Source: Enterobacter cloacae
GTDB lineage: Bacteria > Pseudomonadota > Gammaproteobacteria > Enterobacterales > Enterobacteriaceae
Assembly: GCA_014169315.1 (NCBI GenBank)
Contig: AP022133.1
Coordinates: 62,001-126,000, forward strand
Length of the DNA: 64,000 bases
Reading direction: 5' to 3'
Part shown: positions 1 to 11,448 of the stretch, piece after piece
Numbering within the stretch: the first letter of the stretch is position 1
How the letters are laid out: the number at the start of each line of letters is the position of its first letter
Notes under the pieces: model-generated
Databases searched by the model: none
Seen by the model: the letters and a program-made list of their open reading frames with translations, nothing else
What the model was told of the DNA's origin: nothing
Program-made: the position numbers and the translations under genes

Positions 1-395
1 AGCGCAGCCATCATGGTCGGGACATCCGCACCACCGGTTTTCAGTGCCGTACCGCCCATGATCAGCGGTGCCACAAAGTTAAAACTGGTGCCCTGAATTG
101 ATAACAATCCAGATCCCACCGGGCCCCACGCTTTAATTTGAATAATCGAGGCCACGCCGGAGGCAAAGAGAGACATGCTGATGATGTGCTGTGTGTCCTG
201 AGCCGGTAAACCGAGTGCCTGGCAAATCAGCAGCGCGGGGGTGATTACCGCAACGAACATAGCCAGAAGGTGCTGGCAGGCGGCGAATAGCGTCTGCGGC
301 AGCGGTGGTCGATCTTCAAGGCGGTAAATCAGTTCGCTATTTTGCTTCTGCGCAATCGGTTGCGCATCAGGAGACTCTATGGTGTTAACGGACAT
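1..395 (-). CDS. xanP: Xanthine permease XanP, N-terminal part (runs off the window)
   Basis: Inner-membrane proton symporter that imports xanthine, of the NAT/NCS2 nucleobase transporter family. Reading the reverse strand from the ATG at 395 gives 131 codons with no stop before the window edge. The N-terminus ([12 protein letters not shown], then [20 protein letters not shown] and [16 protein letters not shown]) matches E. coli XanP (YicE) almost residue for residue as I recall it, and ends inside the first membrane helices. It is divergent from gltS, with about 225 bp between the two starts, as in E. coli. Only the first third or less of the protein is present, so integrity of the rest cannot be judged. 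Confidence 0.93.
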   Translation of the reverse strand, partial: MSVNTIESPDAQPIAQKQNSELIYRLEDRPPLPQTLFAACQHLLAMFVAVITPALLICQALGLPAQDTQHIISMSLFASGVASIIQIKAWGPVGSGLLSIQGTSFNFVAPLIMGGTALKTGGADVPTMMAA

Positions 396-619
396 CGACG
401 ACAATCCCACGGTGGAAAAGCGGGCATTTTATCTGACCATCTGGTAAAAGCAAACGATTGCCAACAAAAAATGACAAGAAAATCTGCTACTGCGGACAGC
501 TTTTCTACAACCCATGAGGAAAAAAAATTACACTTTTTCCGCCGGTGGCTCATGACGAGCGCAAACCGGCCAGGATAACGCCGCGTGTGTAAGGAACACG
601 CGCACAAAAGGAGCCTTTT

Positions 620-1822
620 ATGATTCATCTTGATACGTTGTCGACCCTTGTTGCCGCAACGCTGGTTTTACTGCTTGGTCGCAAGCTGGTACACAGCGTT
701 TCCCTTCTCAAGAAGTACACTATTCCTGAACCCGTCGCCGGTGGATTGCTGGTGGCACTGGCTCTGCTGGTGCTGAAAAAAAGCATGGGCTGGGAAATCG
801 ATTTTGATATGTCCCTGAAAGACCCGCTGATGCTGGCCTTCTTTGCCACCATCGGCCTGAATGCCAACCTGGCGAGCCTGCGTGCGGGCGGTAAAGTGCT
901 CGGCGTGTTTTTGATTGTGGTGGTCGGGTTGCTGCTGATGCAAAACGCCATTGGTATCGGCATGGCGACGCTGCTGGGGCTGGATCCGCTGATGGGCCTG
1001 CTGGCTGGGTCAATTACTCTGTCCGGTGGACACGGTACCGGAGCGGCGTGGAGTAAGCTGTTTATCGAGCGTTATGGTTTTGAAAACGCAACGGAAGTGG
1101 CGATGGCCTGCGCAACCTTCGGCCTGGTGCTGGGCGGGTTGATTGGCGGCCCGGTGGCGCGTTATCTGGTGAAGCATTCTGCTACGCCAGACGGCAGACC
1201 AGACGATGAGCTGGTCCCCACAGCGTTTGAAAAGCCGGATGTCGGGCGCAATATCACGTCGCTGGTGTTGATTGAAACCATCGCCATGATTGCCATCTGC
1301 CTGACCGTGGGCAAAGTGGTTGCGCAATGGCTGGCGGGCTCCATGTTTGAACTGCCAACGTTTGTTTGTGTGCTGTTTATCGGGGTGATCCTCAGTAACG
1401 GTCTGGCGGTGATGGGCTTCTACCGCGTGTTTGAACGCGCCGTGTCGGTGCTTGGCAACGTTTGCCTGTCGCTGTTCCTGGCGATGGCGCTGATGAGCCT
1501 CAAACTCTGGGAGCTGGCGTCCCTGGCGCTGCCAATGGTGGCGATTCTGGCGGTTCAGGCTCTGTTTATGGCGTTGTATGCCATATTCGTGACCTGGCGC
1601 ATGATGGGTAAAAACTATGATGCGGCGGTACTGGCGGCAGGGCACTGCGGGTTTGGCCTGGGGGCAACGCCAACGGCTATCGCGAACATGCAGGCGATCA
1701 CCGAGCGGTTTGGGCCATCTCATATGGCGTTTCTGGTGGTACCGATGGTCGGTGCGTTCTTCATTGATATCGTCAACGCACTGGTGATCAAACTTTACCT
1801 GATGCTACCGATGTTTGCCTGA
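620..1822 (+). CDS. gltS: Sodium/glutamate symporter GltS
   Basis: Inner-membrane Na+-coupled glutamate uptake carrier, 400 aa, the usual family length. Many hydrophobic segments are visible throughout. Two glycine-rich re-entrant-loop signatures typical of ESS carriers can be seen: SGGHGTGAAW at about residue 135 and GHCGFGLGATPTAIANMQ at about residue 340, the inverted halves of the fold. The start ATG has an AAGGAG ribosome site a few bases upstream. It is convergent with recG, the two stops being only a few bases apart, and divergent from xanP. Confidence 0.96.
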   Translation: MIHLDTLSTLVAATLVLLLGRKLVHSVSLLKKYTIPEPVAGGLLVALALLVLKKSMGWEIDFDMSLKDPLMLAFFATIGLNANLASLRAGGKVLGVFLIVVVGLLLMQNAIGIGMATLLGLDPLMGLLAGSITLSGGHGTGAAWSKLFIERYGFENATEVAMACATFGLVLGGLIGGPVARYLVKHSATPDGRPDDELVPTAFEKPDVGRNITSLVLIETIAMIAICLTVGKVVAQWLAGSMFELPTFVCVLFIGVILSNGLAVMGFYRVFERAVSVLGNVCLSLFLAMALMSLKLWELASLALPMVAILAVQALFMALYAIFVTWRMMGKNYDAAVLAAGHCGFGLGATPTAIANMQAITERFGPSHMAFLVVPMVGAFFIDIVNALVIKLYLMLPMFA

Positions 1823-1824
1823 TA

Positions 1825-3906
1825 TCAGGCGTTGGAATAGCGCTCGGTTTCCGGCATCCAGCGCTCAATTAACGCTGCCGCCTGTTCGGGGTAGCGTTCA
1901 TGAATATGGCGTGCGAGGCGCTGAACTTCGGGGATCATGGCCTGATCGCGCAGTAAGTCTGCCACTTTGAATTCGGCGTTACCCGTCTGGCGTGTGCCCA
2001 GCAGTTCACCCGGGCCACGGATCTCCAGGTCTTTTTGCGCAATCACGAAGCCGTCGTTGCTGTCGCGTAACACCTGCAGGCGCATTTGCGCGGTTTTAGA
2101 GAGTGGGGCTTTGTAGAGCAGCACACAGTGCGATGCCACCGCGCCACGTCCCACGCGGCCACGGAGCTGGTGGAGTTGTGCAAGCCCCAGACGCTCCGGG
2201 TTTTCAATGATCATCAGGCTGGCGTTCGGCACGTCCACGCCCACTTCGATAACCGTTGTGGCAACCAGCAGATGAAGCTCACCCTGTTTGAATGACTGCA
2301 TCACCGCCTGTTTTTCGGCGGGCTTCATGCGTCCGTGAACCAGCCCAACGTTCAGCTCTGGCAGCGCCAGCTTTAACTCTTCCCACGTTGCTTCTGCAGC
2401 CTGTGCTTCCAGCAGTTCAGACTCTTCAATCAGCGTACAAACCCAGTACGCCTGACGCCCTTCGTGTGTGCAGGCATTGCGCACGCGGTCAATGATATCG
2501 CTGCGCCGCGTGTCCGGAATGGCGACGGTCGTGACTGGCGTACGGCCTGGCGGCAGTTCGTCGATGGTGGAGGTATCCAGATCGGCATAGGCGGTCATCG
2601 CCAGGGTGCGTGGAATTGGCGTGGCGGTCATGATCAGCTGATGCGGATGAAAGCCCTGCTGCAGACCTTTTTCCCACAACGCCAGACGCTGGTGCACACC
2701 GAAACGGTGCTGTTCGTCGATAATCACCAGCGCAAGGCCGTTAAACTGCACCTGTTCCTGGAAAATAGCATGCGTGCCGACAATCATCTGCACATCACCG
2801 CGGGCGATGGCATCCTGTTGCGCAAGGCGCGCTTTGCCCTTTTGCTTACCGGCGAGCCAGCCCACTTCCACGCCAAGCGGGGCGAACCAGTTGCGGAAAT
2901 TGTTTGCGTGCTGTTCGGCCAGCAGTTCGGTCGGTGCCATCAGTGCCACCTGCTTACCGTGAGCAATCGCGCGCAGGGCGGCCAGGGCGGCAACCAGTGT
3001 TTTACCGGAGCCTACATCACCCTGTACCAGGCGCATCATCGGCACATCAAGCGCCATATCACGTTCAATCTCAGCGGTCACACGTGCCTGTGCGCCGGTC
3101 GGCTTAAACGGCAGCGAGGCCAGCAGCTTATCTTTGAGCTCATCACGCTGGCTGAGCGGCTGGGCATGAAAACGCTGCGCGCCCGCGCGAAGTGCCAGCA
3201 TGCTCAGGTTATGAGCCAGTAATTCCTCAAGGATAAGACGCCGTTGGGCGGGGTGTTTACCGCTTTCTAAATCGCTAAGCTGCAGTGACGGTGGTGGGCG
3301 GTGCAGGGTGCGCATCGCTTCCGGCAGGCTCATCATCCCCTGTGCCAGCTCAGGCGGTAACAGTTCGGTAATGGCGCAGGTATCGAGCAGCTCCAGTGCC
3401 TGGTCAGTGAGCTTACGCAGTGTCGCCTGCTTGATCCCTTCGGTCGTCGGGTAGACCGGGGTGAGCGTCTCCTGCAACTCTGGCGTGCTGAGATCGCCCT
3501 GCACGCGGTACTCCGGGTGGATCATCTCTGCGCCATATTTGCCGCGTTTGGCTTCGCCATAAGCCAGTACCCTGCGGCCCGTGGCGAGGCTGTTTTTCAT
3601 CGCCGCGCTGAAGTTGAAAAAGCGCATGGTGAGAATGCCGGTGCCGTCGCTGATCTGGCAGGTCATCATCCGGCGTCCGCCGAAGGTGATGTTGCAGTTC
3701 AGCACTTCGCCTTCAACGGTGGCGTAGAGTGCAGGAAGGAGATCGCCAATCTTATACAGCTGGGTGCGGTCTTCGTAACGCAGGGGGAGGTGAAGCAGGA
3801 GATCCTGTAGGGTGTGCAGGCCAATTTTGGCCAGTTTACTGCTTTGCGCCGCACCCACGCCCGTCAGCGTATTGAGCGGTATGGCATCCAGCAGGCGGCC
3901 TTTCAT
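1825..3906 (-). CDS. recG: ATP-dependent DNA helicase RecG
   Basis: Branch-migration helicase that reverses stalled forks and processes Holliday junctions and R-loops. 693 aa, the usual length. It has an N-terminal OB/wedge region (about residues 50-150), Walker A GDVGSGKT at 296-303, the DEQH box at 397-400 (DEQHRFG), and motif VI with QLRGRVGRG near residue 590. It is the last gene of the rpoZ-spoT-trmH-recG run on this strand, starting 3 bp after the trmH stop, so translation is probably coupled. Nothing unusual was seen. Confidence 0.97.
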   Translation of the reverse strand: MKGRLLDAIPLNTLTGVGAAQSSKLAKIGLHTLQDLLLHLPLRYEDRTQLYKIGDLLPALYATVEGEVLNCNITFGGRRMMTCQISDGTGILTMRFFNFSAAMKNSLATGRRVLAYGEAKRGKYGAEMIHPEYRVQGDLSTPELQETLTPVYPTTEGIKQATLRKLTDQALELLDTCAITELLPPELAQGMMSLPEAMRTLHRPPPSLQLSDLESGKHPAQRRLILEELLAHNLSMLALRAGAQRFHAQPLSQRDELKDKLLASLPFKPTGAQARVTAEIERDMALDVPMMRLVQGDVGSGKTLVAALAALRAIAHGKQVALMAPTELLAEQHANNFRNWFAPLGVEVGWLAGKQKGKARLAQQDAIARGDVQMIVGTHAIFQEQVQFNGLALVIIDEQHRFGVHQRLALWEKGLQQGFHPHQLIMTATPIPRTLAMTAYADLDTSTIDELPPGRTPVTTVAIPDTRRSDIIDRVRNACTHEGRQAYWVCTLIEESELLEAQAAEATWEELKLALPELNVGLVHGRMKPAEKQAVMQSFKQGELHLLVATTVIEVGVDVPNASLMIIENPERLGLAQLHQLRGRVGRGAVASHCVLLYKAPLSKTAQMRLQVLRDSNDGFVIAQKDLEIRGPGELLGTRQTGNAEFKVADLLRDQAMIPEVQRLARHIHERYPEQAAALIERWMPETERYSNA

Positions 3907-3909
3907 GTT

Positions 3910-4599
3910 TTATCCTGCGTACTGCATGGTAGACCACCACTCTGCATCGGCTTCGATTTCGCCCTGCGCATTGACGTGGGGGTAAGGTAATTTTTTCTGC
4001 TTCGCGACGCGAGCCAGTACGGGATAACCGCCTTCAAACAGCAGGCGCTGTTGTTCGTCTTCCGGCAGCATACTGTTGCTGCGCTCGTACATCCCGGCGT
4101 TCTGACGCTGGCGCTGCGCTTCATACAAGATGAGCGCAGAGGCGACGGATACGTTCAGGGATTGCACCATACCGATCATCGGGATGATGATGTCCTGATC
4201 TGCCAGCTCCAGCGCTTCCTGAGTGATCCCGGTTTTTTCCTGACCCATCAAAATGCAGGTCGGGCGGGTATAGTCGATCTCACGGAAATCCACGGCTTTG
4301 TCGGAAAGGTGGGTTGCAAGAACCTGCATACCGCGATCTTTCAGATGTGATACCGCTTCACCGATGGTTTGATGGCTTTTGACAGAAACCCAGCTGTTAC
4401 TGCCCGCAGCGGCGGACACCATCGTACGCATGCGAGTGCCCGTCCAGACGGCGTGGACTTCATGCACGCCGACGGCGTCTGCGGTACGGACAATAGCAGA
4501 GACGTTATGAGGTTTATGGACCTGCTCCATGCAGACTGTCAGGTCAGGCTGACGCCTGGCGAGCATTTCGCAGATCCGCTCGTAACGTTTTGAATTCAT
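3910..4599 (-). CDS. trmH: tRNA (guanosine-18-2'-O)-methyltransferase TrmH
   Basis: SPOUT-class enzyme that methylates the 2'-OH of G18 in the D-loop of tRNA. The start is set at 4599 (MNSKRYERICEM), giving 229 aa, the E. coli length; the open frame extends 29 codons further upstream but those residues do not belong to the family. SPOUT motif 1 is HNVSAIVRTADAVG (N32, R38), motif 2 is ILMGQEKTGIT and motif 3 is MVQSLNVSVASALILYE, together forming the knotted SAM site. It lies 4 bp after spoT and 3 bp before recG in one transcription unit. Confidence 0.96.
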   Translation of the reverse strand: MNSKRYERICEMLARRQPDLTVCMEQVHKPHNVSAIVRTADAVGVHEVHAVWTGTRMRTMVSAAAGSNSWVSVKSHQTIGEAVSHLKDRGMQVLATHLSDKAVDFREIDYTRPTCILMGQEKTGITQEALELADQDIIIPMIGMVQSLNVSVASALILYEAQRQRQNAGMYERSNSMLPEDEQQRLLFEGGYPVLARVAKQKKLPYPHVNAQGEIEADAEWWSTMQYAG

Positions 4600-4603
4600 T
4601 AAT

Positions 4604-6718
4604 CTAGTTTCGGTTTCGGGTGACTTTGATAACATCCGGCATGACGCGGATCTTGCGCATAATGTTCGCCAGATGCACGCGGTCACGGGCGGTCAGACGA
4701 ATAAAGGCGCTGTACACGCGGCCATCTTTTTCTTCCGTGTTCAGGCTCTGAATATTGGAAGACGCCGTATTGATTGCCGCCGTCAGGTTCGCCAGCGCAC
4801 CCTGGTGGTTGAACATATCCACCTTAATTTCGGCGATAAATTCCTGCGCTGTCTCTTTATCCCACTCGACCGCCATAAACTTCTCAGGCTCTTTCTGGTA
4901 GCCACGGATGTTACGACAGGACTCGTGGTGAATAACCAGACCTTTGCCTGGGCTGACGTGCGCAATAATTGGGTCACCAGGAATTGGACGGCAACATTTT
5001 GCGAAGGTGATAAGCACCCCGTCCGCGCCTTTTATCGGCAGGTGGCCGTGGCCTGGTGTTGTTGTCGGAACCGCAGAGGTATCGCCCTGTTGCAGGTTCT
5101 TCGCCACCACCACGCTCATGGCGTTGCCGAGGCCAATCTCTGCCAGCAGATCATCAAGCGAAGCGAGCTTCATACGCTCCAGCTCACGCTGGATGTTTTC
5201 TTTCGGGATTTCAGCCAGCTTACGGCTACCACCCAACGCGTGGTTGAGCAGGCGGCGTCCCAGACTGACGGAGTCATCACGCTTGAGGTTTTTCAGCAAC
5301 TGACGGATTTTAGCGCGCGCTTTGGAGCTCACGACAAAGTTCAGCCAGGCCGCGTTCGGACGTGCGCCCGGTGCGGTAATAATTTCCACCGTCTGACCGC
5401 TGGAGAGCGGCTGAGACAACGGATAAGGCTGTCTGTCGACGCGCGCACCCACGCAGGCATGGCCGATATCGGTATGCACGGCGTAAGCGAAGTCGACCGG
5501 TGTAGCACCCGCAGGCAGTTCGACAATGCGCCCTTCTGGGGTGAAAACGTAAATCTCATCCGGGAAGAGATCGGATTTAACGCTCTCGATAAATTCAAAC
5601 GAGCTACCCGCACTCTGCTGCAGCTCCAGCAGGCTTTGCATCCAGCGCTGGGCGCGGATTTGTGCAGTAGTGCTGCTTTCGCTACCGTGCTCTTTATAAG
5701 CCCAGTGCGCTGCGACACCCATCTCTGCCATCTGGTCCATGTCTTCGGTGCGGATTTGCACCTCAACAGGCACGCCGTGTGGCCCGATCATCGAGGTATG
5801 CAAAGATTGATAGCCGTTCGCTTTTGGAATGGCGATGTAATCTTTAACGCGCCCCGGACGCGGTTTATACAGGCTGTGCATCTGGCCCAACACGCGATAA
5901 CAGGTATCGGCGTCATGAACAACCACGCGGAATGCGTAGATATCCATAATCGAATGGAAACGCTGCTCTTTGAGCACCATTTTGCAGTAGATGGAGTACA
6001 GATGTTTTTCGCGACCGCTGACGCGGCACGGAATTCCCGCTTCCTGTAAACGCCCTTCGATTTCAGAGAGGATCTTTTGAATCATCTCTTTGCGGTTACC
6101 ACGTGCGGCTTTCACCACCTCTTTAATCACGCGATAGCGGTTCGGGTACAACGCTTCAAAACCCAGCTCTTCCAGCTCGGTTTTAATGTGATGGATACCT
6201 AAACGGTGCGCCAGCGGACTGTAGATTTCGAGGGTTTCACGGGCAATGCGGCGACGTTTATCCGGGCGAAGTGAGCCCAGCGTGCGCATGTTGTGGGTAC
6301 GGTCAGCGAGTTTGATGAGAATGACGCGGATATCCTGCACCATCGCCATAATCATCTTGCGGAAGTTTTCGGCTTGCGCCTCTTTCTTGTCGCGGAAATT
6401 CAGCTTATCAAGCTTAGAGACCCCTTCCACCAGTTCGGCAACGCTTTTGCCAAACAGCTGTTCCATGTCCTGATAGGTGGCGGGGGTATCTTCAATCACG
6501 TCATGCAGCAGGGCAGCCATCAGCGTTTCGTAGTCGAGTTTCATCTCGGCCAGAATACAGGCCACCGCTACCGGGTGCGTGATATAGGGTTCACCGCTTG
6601 AACGTGTCTGGCCCTCGTGAGCGTCACGTGCAACGAGATACGCCTGCTGGAGACGCTTAATCTGGTCTTCCGGCAGGTAGTGTTGAATCAGTTGATTCAG
6701 GCTTTCAAACAGATACAA
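4604..6718 (-). CDS. spoT: Bifunctional (p)ppGpp synthetase/hydrolase SpoT
   Basis: Stringent-response enzyme that hydrolyses and weakly synthesises (p)ppGpp. 704 aa, two residues longer than I recall for E. coli SpoT. The N-terminal HD hydrolase domain is intact (H48, with H72-D73 in LLHDVIEDT). The RelA/SpoT synthetase domain follows (about 200-370; RVKDYIAIPKANGYQSLHT), then a TGS domain at about 385-450 (VFTPEGRIVELPAGATPVDF) and a C-terminal ACT domain ending at VTRNRN. It sits between rpoZ and trmH, the conserved enterobacterial order. Confidence 0.97.
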   Translation of the reverse strand: MYLFESLNQLIQHYLPEDQIKRLQQAYLVARDAHEGQTRSSGEPYITHPVAVACILAEMKLDYETLMAALLHDVIEDTPATYQDMEQLFGKSVAELVEGVSKLDKLNFRDKKEAQAENFRKMIMAMVQDIRVILIKLADRTHNMRTLGSLRPDKRRRIARETLEIYSPLAHRLGIHHIKTELEELGFEALYPNRYRVIKEVVKAARGNRKEMIQKILSEIEGRLQEAGIPCRVSGREKHLYSIYCKMVLKEQRFHSIMDIYAFRVVVHDADTCYRVLGQMHSLYKPRPGRVKDYIAIPKANGYQSLHTSMIGPHGVPVEVQIRTEDMDQMAEMGVAAHWAYKEHGSESSTTAQIRAQRWMQSLLELQQSAGSSFEFIESVKSDLFPDEIYVFTPEGRIVELPAGATPVDFAYAVHTDIGHACVGARVDRQPYPLSQPLSSGQTVEIITAPGARPNAAWLNFVVSSKARAKIRQLLKNLKRDDSVSLGRRLLNHALGGSRKLAEIPKENIQRELERMKLASLDDLLAEIGLGNAMSVVVAKNLQQGDTSAVPTTTPGHGHLPIKGADGVLITFAKCCRPIPGDPIIAHVSPGKGLVIHHESCRNIRGYQKEPEKFMAVEWDKETAQEFIAEIKVDMFNHQGALANLTAAINTASSNIQSLNTEEKDGRVYSAFIRLTARDRVHLANIMRKIRVMPDVIKVTRNRN

Positions 6719-6737
6719 GGGCGACCCGCAGGTTTAA

Positions 6738-7013
6738 TTAACGACGACCTTCAGCAATGGCGGTTACGGCCTGCAGTTCTGCGGCTTCCTGCTCTTGCTG
6801 CTCCTGGCGCTCACGCACGTCGAGGATCTGGTTGTTGATCAGACCTTCTTCGATTTCGCGAAGTGCAATAACGGTGGTTTTATCGTTTTCTTCCGGTACC
6901 AGCGGATCTTTACCGCCTACCTGCATCTGACGAGCGCGACGCGCGGCGACCAGCACCAGGTCAAAACGGTTACCAATTTTCTCTACAGCGTCCTGAACAG
7001 TTACGCGTGCCAT
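6738..7013 (-). CDS. rpoZ: RNA polymerase omega subunit
   Basis: Small subunit that helps fold and assemble the beta-prime subunit and mediates ppGpp binding at site 1. 91 aa, the standard length. It begins [19 protein letters not shown] and contains [11 protein letters not shown], the conserved omega helix. It starts the rpoZ-spoT-trmH-recG unit, with 19 bp between its stop and spoT. gmk lies 54 bp upstream in the same direction. Confidence 0.97.
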
Positions 7014-7067
7014 ACTTAAAATGCTCCACAGGTGAAGAAATGACTGGGCATGATACTGAAAGTGGGT

Positions 7068-7709
<642 letters not shown>

Positions 7710-7876
7710 TTAGCGAAGAAGTCCTACATACGGGCTTATTATACACGTCGCCGCTGTGTGACGTAGCCTTTGTCACACTTTTTCCCCTGGATTATTGAAT
7801 TTTGCGTACCGTTTTCAGGTTTTACCTGCGCTTTGCAGCAACAAAAATAAACCCTGGATAGCGTCTCGCAGAGTGA

Positions 7877-9613
<1,737 letters not shown>

Positions 9614-9615
9614 CA

Positions 9616-10233
9616 TCAGTGCGCGCTGTGTTTGTAGTGAAAAACGGGCAGCCCGAGCTTCAGGCGCAGCGCCAGCATACGGGCCGTAAAGCCGAACAGC
9701 AGCGTGGAGATGACCACCACATCGTGGTTAGAAACATAATGCTGCAGGGCGATATAGAGCACGGCAGCGGCAAAGGAGATACCAGCATACAGTTCCTTCT
9801 GGAAAACCAGTGGAATACGTTTGCAGAACATATCGCGCAGCACGCCGCCAAACACCCCCGTTACTACCGCTGCAATAGTGGCGATAACCGGGCCTTCACC
9901 CATATCGAGCGCGATTTGTGCGCCAATAATAGAAAAGACAATAAGACCAAGTGCATCAAGCACCAGGAACAGACGACGCAGGTGCGGCATAACGGGAGCA
10001 ACAATGGTGGTTAATACAGCGGCAGTTGCCACGATAATGACGTATTCAGGGTTTTTAACCCAACCGAGCGGGTAATGACCAAGCAGGATATCGCGCACGG
10101 AACCGCCGCCCAGTGCGGTCGCTGTGGCAATAATAATCACGCCGAAGGTGTCCATACGGCGACGTCCGGCTGCGAGTGCGCCGGTCATGGCTTCTGCGGT
10201 GATACCAATGAGATAAAGAATGTGAAGCAGCAT
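9616..10233 (-). CDS. yicG: TRIC-type cation channel family membrane protein YicG
   Basis: Inner-membrane protein of the UPF0126/TRIC family, 205 aa, with about seven hydrophobic helices. The two family repeats are visible, each with a glycine-rich kink: [14 protein letters not shown] at about 40-53 and [16 protein letters not shown] at about 125-140. Prokaryotic TRIC proteins form potassium-permeable trimeric channels; the role of YicG is not settled. It is convergent with ligB, 2 bp between stops. Confidence 0.9.
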   Translation of the reverse strand: MLLHILYLIGITAEAMTGALAAGRRRMDTFGVIIIATATALGGGSVRDILLGHYPLGWVKNPEYVIIVATAAVLTTIVAPVMPHLRRLFLVLDALGLIVFSIIGAQIALDMGEGPVIATIAAVVTGVFGGVLRDMFCKRIPLVFQKELYAGISFAAAVLYIALQHYVSNHDVVVISTLLFGFTARMLALRLKLGLPVFHYKHSAH

Positions 10234-10379
10234 ATAACCTCCGGTGTGAAGGCGTGGAGGTTAGCGATTTGTGCGCACGATCACGATTGAGTTTTTCTAA
10301 GGTAAACGATTAAGGATTAATATTTATAATGTGTTTGTTTTATTTTTATTTGTCTTATTTCTATGTTTTATAAAGATTA

Positions 10380-10401
10380 AATGACATTAAATAATGTCAT
10401 T
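10380..10401 (-). terminator. AT-rich hairpin after the LysR-type gene
   Basis: A perfect 9 bp inverted repeat, AATGACATT / AATGTCATT, with a 4-base loop lies about 35 bp beyond the stop of the regulator gene. On the minus strand it is followed by an A/T-rich run (TTAATCTTTATAAA). It could end transcription of the regulator, but the stem is GC-poor, so this is tentative. The rest of 10234-10437 is AT-rich with no other clear signal. Confidence 0.4.
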
Positions 10402-10437
10402 TCGACAAGTGTTTGTTTTGAGTTTTACTTATAAAAA

Positions 10438-11346
10438 CTAATCTTTTAATGCAATGCGTTGTGGGAGTTGCTCACGTAAGCGATCGACAGCCATGCGAAC
10501 CTTCAGCGGCAGCCAGCGCGTTTTTGGCCAGACGGCATGAATAGGAAGCCGGACACCGGCGGTGTCAGGAAGGATCTGAACTAAGCGTCCACTGTGCAGG
10601 CGTTCGTTAATGAGCCAGTAAGGAAGCCAGGCAATGCCGTCCCCGGCTTCTGCGGCGTCGGCAATGGCGTCCAGATCGTCCATGTAGAACCGCCCTTCAG
10701 GTTTGAAACGTTCGATTTGACCATTGATGGTGAGCTGCCATTCCAGCGGTCTGGTTTTGTTCAGGTAAAAAATAGCCTGATGCTGCATAAGTTCATCTGG
10801 TGAAGCCGGGGTGCCATATCGGGCGAGATATGACGGTGCTGCACACAGGCGCATGTCGTGCCAGGAAAGTGGGCGGGCAATGAGGTCGGTGCTGTCTTCC
10901 AGCTGGCCGTTACGCACCGCGAAATCAAACCCTTCATCCACCAGATTAATCACGCGATCGCTGAAAGAAAGCTCCAGTACCAGCTTGGGGTGCTCTCGTG
11001 CCAGTTCCAGTAAAACCGGGGCGACGCAGCGACGTCCGAACAGTACGGGCAAGGAGACGCGTAATTTACCGCGCAGGATCTGTTTGCCGCTTTCCAGAAG
11101 TGCTTGTGCTGCCTCCATTTCGCTGTGCGCGCGGTGGGCATGTTCAAGCAATAGCGAGCCTTCAGCCGTTAGCGTCTGGCTGCGTGTGGTGCGCAGGAAT
11201 AACCTGACACCCAGCCTGCTTTCAAGCCGCGCGATGCTCTTACCTACGGCAGAACGCGACAGGTGCAACCGCTCCGCTGCCCGGGCAAAACTACCGCTTT
11301 CAACAACTTGCAGGAAAAGGTCAATACCATCAAACCGGTTAAGCAT
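10438..11346 (-). CDS. LysR-family transcriptional regulator
   Basis: 302 aa with an N-terminal winged helix (LFLQVVESGSFARAAERLHL, then SRSAVGKSIARLESRLG) at about residues 6-50, followed by a LysR substrate-binding domain. The start is placed at 11346 (MLNRFDGIDLF), with an AGGAG ribosome site upstream; an upstream extension of 14 codons is unlikely. It is divergent from the oxidoreductase gene at 11449 with 102 bp between, the classic arrangement in which a LysR protein controls its neighbour. The effector is not known, and E. coli K-12 has neither gene between yicG and yicC as I recall. Confidence 0.88.
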   Translation of the reverse strand: MLNRFDGIDLFLQVVESGSFARAAERLHLSRSAVGKSIARLESRLGVRLFLRTTRSQTLTAEGSLLLEHAHRAHSEMEAAQALLESGKQILRGKLRVSLPVLFGRRCVAPVLLELAREHPKLVLELSFSDRVINLVDEGFDFAVRNGQLEDSTDLIARPLSWHDMRLCAAPSYLARYGTPASPDELMQHQAIFYLNKTRPLEWQLTINGQIERFKPEGRFYMDDLDAIADAAEAGDGIAWLPYWLINERLHSGRLVQILPDTAGVRLPIHAVWPKTRWLPLKVRMAVDRLREQLPQRIALKD

Positions 11347-11448
11347 TGTCGCTCCTGAGGCACCAATATGAGGAAAAAGTATCAGCACTGGTGAGTAAAT
11401 TGCAACGCTATCCTTGTGTCATCTGTCAGACGACACAGGAAGAAAAAG

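Noticed and set aside
1010..1723. 237-codon open frame antisense to gltS
   Set aside because: Shadow of a membrane-protein gene; the His/Gln/Arg-rich translation is typical of antisense to hydrophobic coding sequence.
4673..6049. Long open frame (458 codons) antisense to spoT
   Set aside because: It lies entirely inside the highly conserved spoT gene on the other strand; the composition (His/Arg-rich) is that of a shadow frame.
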